From the NCBI RefSeq assembly GCF_000737325.1, contig NZ_CP011125.1, positions 5,580,001 to 5,644,000 of the forward strand: a DNA stretch of 64,000 bases, read 5' to 3'. The translations under genes were made by a program, and so were the position numbers. Positions 62,370-64,000 of the stretch are shown here, one piece after another; within the stretch, counting starts at the first letter, position 1, and each line of letters opens with the position of its first letter. Under the pieces are notes generated by a model. That model was given only the letters and a program-made list of their open reading frames with translations, ran no database searches and had not been told where the DNA came from. Source of the stretch: Sandaracinus amylolyticus (GTDB taxonomy: Bacteria; Myxococcota_A; Polyangia; Polyangiales; Sandaracinaceae).

Positions 62370-62380
62370 CGAGGAAAACG

Positions 62381-62417
62381 CGAACGGCGCGCCGACTCTC
62401 GTCGTGCGCGCCGTTCG
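62381..62417 (-). terminator. Intrinsic terminator between convergent genes
   Basis: CGAACGGCGCGC (62381-62392) pairs perfectly with GCGCGCCGTTCG (62406-62417), 12 bp, and the loop carries a further CGAC/GTCG pair. AAAA at 62375-62378 gives a T-run after the stem in the minus direction, so it best serves the DUF4340 gene. It may also end the + strand pair. Confidence 0.75.
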
Positions 62418-62442
62418 TCGGGCGATCGATGACGTGGCCCGG

Positions 62443-63720
62443 TCAGGGCCCGGCACCGCCTCCGAGGCCCTGCTGCTCGAGCTGGCGACGGATCTGCTCC
62501 ATCACCTCGGGCGGGAGCTGCGCGCCGCCACCTTCACCGCCCGGCATCGGCATCGGCATGCCCTCGCCGGGCGCGCCCTCGCCTTCGCCCGGCGGGGTCG
62601 CGGGCGCGCTCTCCGTGAACGACGTCGCAGTCGGGCTCACGCGCTCGCCGAGGAACCGGCTGATCACGTAGATCGTCGGCTCGCCCTCGCGCTGCGCGTA
62701 GAAGTCGTGCCGCTCCGCGTTCGCCTCGTTGCCGAGGATCACGGTGAACGTCTGCGGGCCCTCGTCGCCCTCGCCGCGCGTCGTGAGCGTCACGCGCGCC
62801 GCATCGGGGCCGAGCCCCGCGCTCTCGGGCGTCACGTCGGGCCCTGCGAAGTCGGCCGCGCGCATGCGCGCGAGGCTCGCGACCATGCTGCGCACCTTGC
62901 TCGCCTGGAAGCCCTCGATCGCCGTGAGCGGCGCCGGCGCGGCGGGCTCGGGCGGAGGACGACGTCCGGCCGGCGGCGTCTCGGGCGCCGCGGGCGCCGG
63001 CGGGACGTACGAGATCTCCGCCTGCCGCCACTCGCCGAGCGTGGGCTGCGCGGGGGCCTCACCCTCGCCCTCCGGCGCGGCGGGCGCCGCGGCGGGCGCG
63101 CGATCGAAGCGGAACGTGCCGTTCGGCCCGCGCCACGCGACCTCGGTCACGTCGTCGGCCTCGACGTTCAGGATCGCGCGGTCACGCCAGTCGCGCAGCT
63201 CCTTGTTGAACGCGAACTTGATCGAGCCGCGCACCGAGACGACGCGCTCCTCGCCCTCGAGCCGCACCATCGTGTTGCCCGAGCGGTACGCGCCGATCCA
63301 GAGGTCCGCGAGCGCGTTCCCGTCCGCGCCGCGCGCGACCACGCGCACGCCGTGCGCGGGATCGACCTCGAGGCGCTCGTGGAACTCGGGGTTCGACGCC
63401 GCGACGCCCGCGACCTCCATCTCGTCGAGCTTGTCGAGCGCCGTCGAGACCGCGCTCTGATCCGCGATGACCTCGATCGGCTGCGTGACGAACCACTGCT
63501 CTTCGCGGCGCTCGAGGCGGATCGTCTGACCCTCCGCCTCGGGCCGCGTGATCTCGATCACCGAGATCTGATCGCGCGACAGATCCGGGAACCCGCGCGC
63601 CTGCTGCGTCTCGCGCACCGGCGTGTCCCCGGTGCGCACGCCCCACGCCCAGATCGCGAGACCGCCGACTGCGATCAGCAGAAGGCCCGCGATGGGCAGC
63701 CTGTTCTTGTGCCAGTCCAT
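62443..63720 (-). CDS. DUF4340 membrane-anchored protein
   Basis: The product is 425 aa. A single N-terminal anchor (RLPIAGLLLIAVGGLAIWAWGV) precedes the DUF4340 region: ISVIEITRPEAEGQTIRLERREEQWFVTQP, and later DLWIGAYRSGNTMVRLEGEERVVSV. A Pro/Ala-rich insertion lies at about 205-275, and the tail ends with MPMPMPGGEGGG and QLEQQGLGGGAGP. Proteins of this family follow GldG-type genes in ABC-transporter clusters linked to gliding or export. The GldG-like gene ends 12 bp upstream, as expected. Confidence 0.85.
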   Translation of the reverse strand: MDWHKNRLPIAGLLLIAVGGLAIWAWGVRTGDTPVRETQQARGFPDLSRDQISVIEITRPEAEGQTIRLERREEQWFVTQPIEVIADQSAVSTALDKLDEMEVAGVAASNPEFHERLEVDPAHGVRVVARGADGNALADLWIGAYRSGNTMVRLEGEERVVSVRGSIKFAFNKELRDWRDRAILNVEADDVTEVAWRGPNGTFRFDRAPAAAPAAPEGEGEAPAQPTLGEWRQAEISYVPPAPAAPETPPAGRRPPPEPAAPAPLTAIEGFQASKVRSMVASLARMRAADFAGPDVTPESAGLGPDAARVTLTTRGEGDEGPQTFTVILGNEANAERHDFYAQREGEPTIYVISRFLGERVSPTATSFTESAPATPPGEGEGAPGEGMPMPMPGGEGGGAQLPPEVMEQIRRQLEQQGLGGGAGP

Positions 63721-63732
63721 CGTGTCTGCGCC

Positions 63733-64000
63733 TCAGAGCTTCAGGGTGGCCTTCTTGCGCTGGCGCATCTGCCAGCGGATCAGACCGAACGCCGCGACCG
63801 CGAGCGGGATCGCGAACGTGTTGCCCCACTTGAAGAGGTTCTTGCGCTGATCCCACGCGCGCACCGCGGCCTGACGACGCTCGAGCGCGTCCTGCGCGCC
63901 CGCCTCGTCTTGCCCCTCGAACGCCGTCATCGCGTCCTCGGTCGCCTCGGTCACGCCGCGCGGAACGTCGAGCGCGGGCTCCTCGATCGACTTCGCGCGC
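63733..64000 (-). CDS. C-terminal end of a GldG-family ABC-associated protein (partial)
   Basis: The gene runs off the right edge; about 88 codons are visible. The end has an acidic helix (EDAMTAFEGQDEAGAQDALERRQAAVRAW), a hydrophobic membrane segment (TFAIPLAVAAFGLIRW) and a basic tail RQRKKATLKL. That matches the C-terminal anchor of GldG/ABC-type substrate-binding-like proteins. Placement directly before DUF4340 supports this. Internal GTG 63954 is not needed as a start because the frame continues upstream to the edge. Confidence 0.75.
   Translation of the reverse strand, partial: RAKSIEEPALDVPRGVTEATEDAMTAFEGQDEAGAQDALERRQAAVRAWDQRKNLFKWGNTFAIPLAVAAFGLIRWQMRQRKKATLKL

Overview
This is a high-GC chromosomal window with strong G/C third-position bias. 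It looks like a myxobacterium-type organism, and my guess is a Sandaracinus/Polyangia relative. The support is a DUF2378 protein (a family I know only from Myxococcales), a Hanks-type Ser/Thr kinase, an FHA-GGDEF protein, many lipoproteins with Asp/Ala-rich linkers, FG-GAP and MopE-like Cys repeats, and GldG/DUF4340 genes. I see no rRNA, tRNA, insertion sequence, CRISPR array or prophage. The taxonomic call is inference.

Layout. 1-4875: translationally coupled BatA/VWA membrane proteins. 4876-5175: gene-free spacer with a 20-bp-periodic repeat in both orientations. 5176-7262: two coupled SurA/parvulin-type periplasmic folding factors. 7458-8922: an FNR-like oxidoreductase and the DUF2378 protein. 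9046-15727: a complete RND efflux locus, with tetR-adaptor-pump on the minus strand, a divergent TolC-like gene and an 18-bp operator between them. 15778-17923: an LCAD-type acyl-CoA dehydrogenase and a bestrophin. 17924-25565: secreted or lipidated proteins, a non-RD kinase, a Coq4-family protein with divergent TetR, and a di-haem cytochrome lipoprotein. 25613-30375: a class II photolyase operon, two SDRs and a TetR with twin operators. 30472-35554: an ArsR-methyltransferase fusion coupled to metH and a small follower gene. 35640-48050: a 2,454-aa TPR/transglutaminase-like lipoprotein, FHA-GGDEF, prolyl oligopeptidase and an FAD-dependent protein. 48153-52060: Sel1 and SPRY-like lipoproteins, DUF423 and a PRPP-synthetase paralogue. 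52061-60071: the most unusual unit, a seven-gene operon. 60250-64000: TPR and FG-GAP proteins, then DUF4340 and a GldG-like tail.

The best candidate for an undescribed system is the minus-strand operon 60071-52061. It encodes a giant cadherin-like/Ig/beta-helix lipoprotein, three divergent phage-tail-collar (MdpB-like) proteins, a GNAT acetyltransferase, a DUF6916-like protein and a Tat-type NHL lipoprotein. Spacing is very tight and no other phage gene is present. It reads as a domesticated surface-fibre assembly and decoration system.

Two genome-scale habits also stand out. Nine genes have a TANNNT-like -10 hexamer only 6-10 nt before the start codon, which implies leaderless mRNAs. Five of nine convergent gene pairs end stop-to-stop with no spacer, three of them on the palindrome TGATCA.
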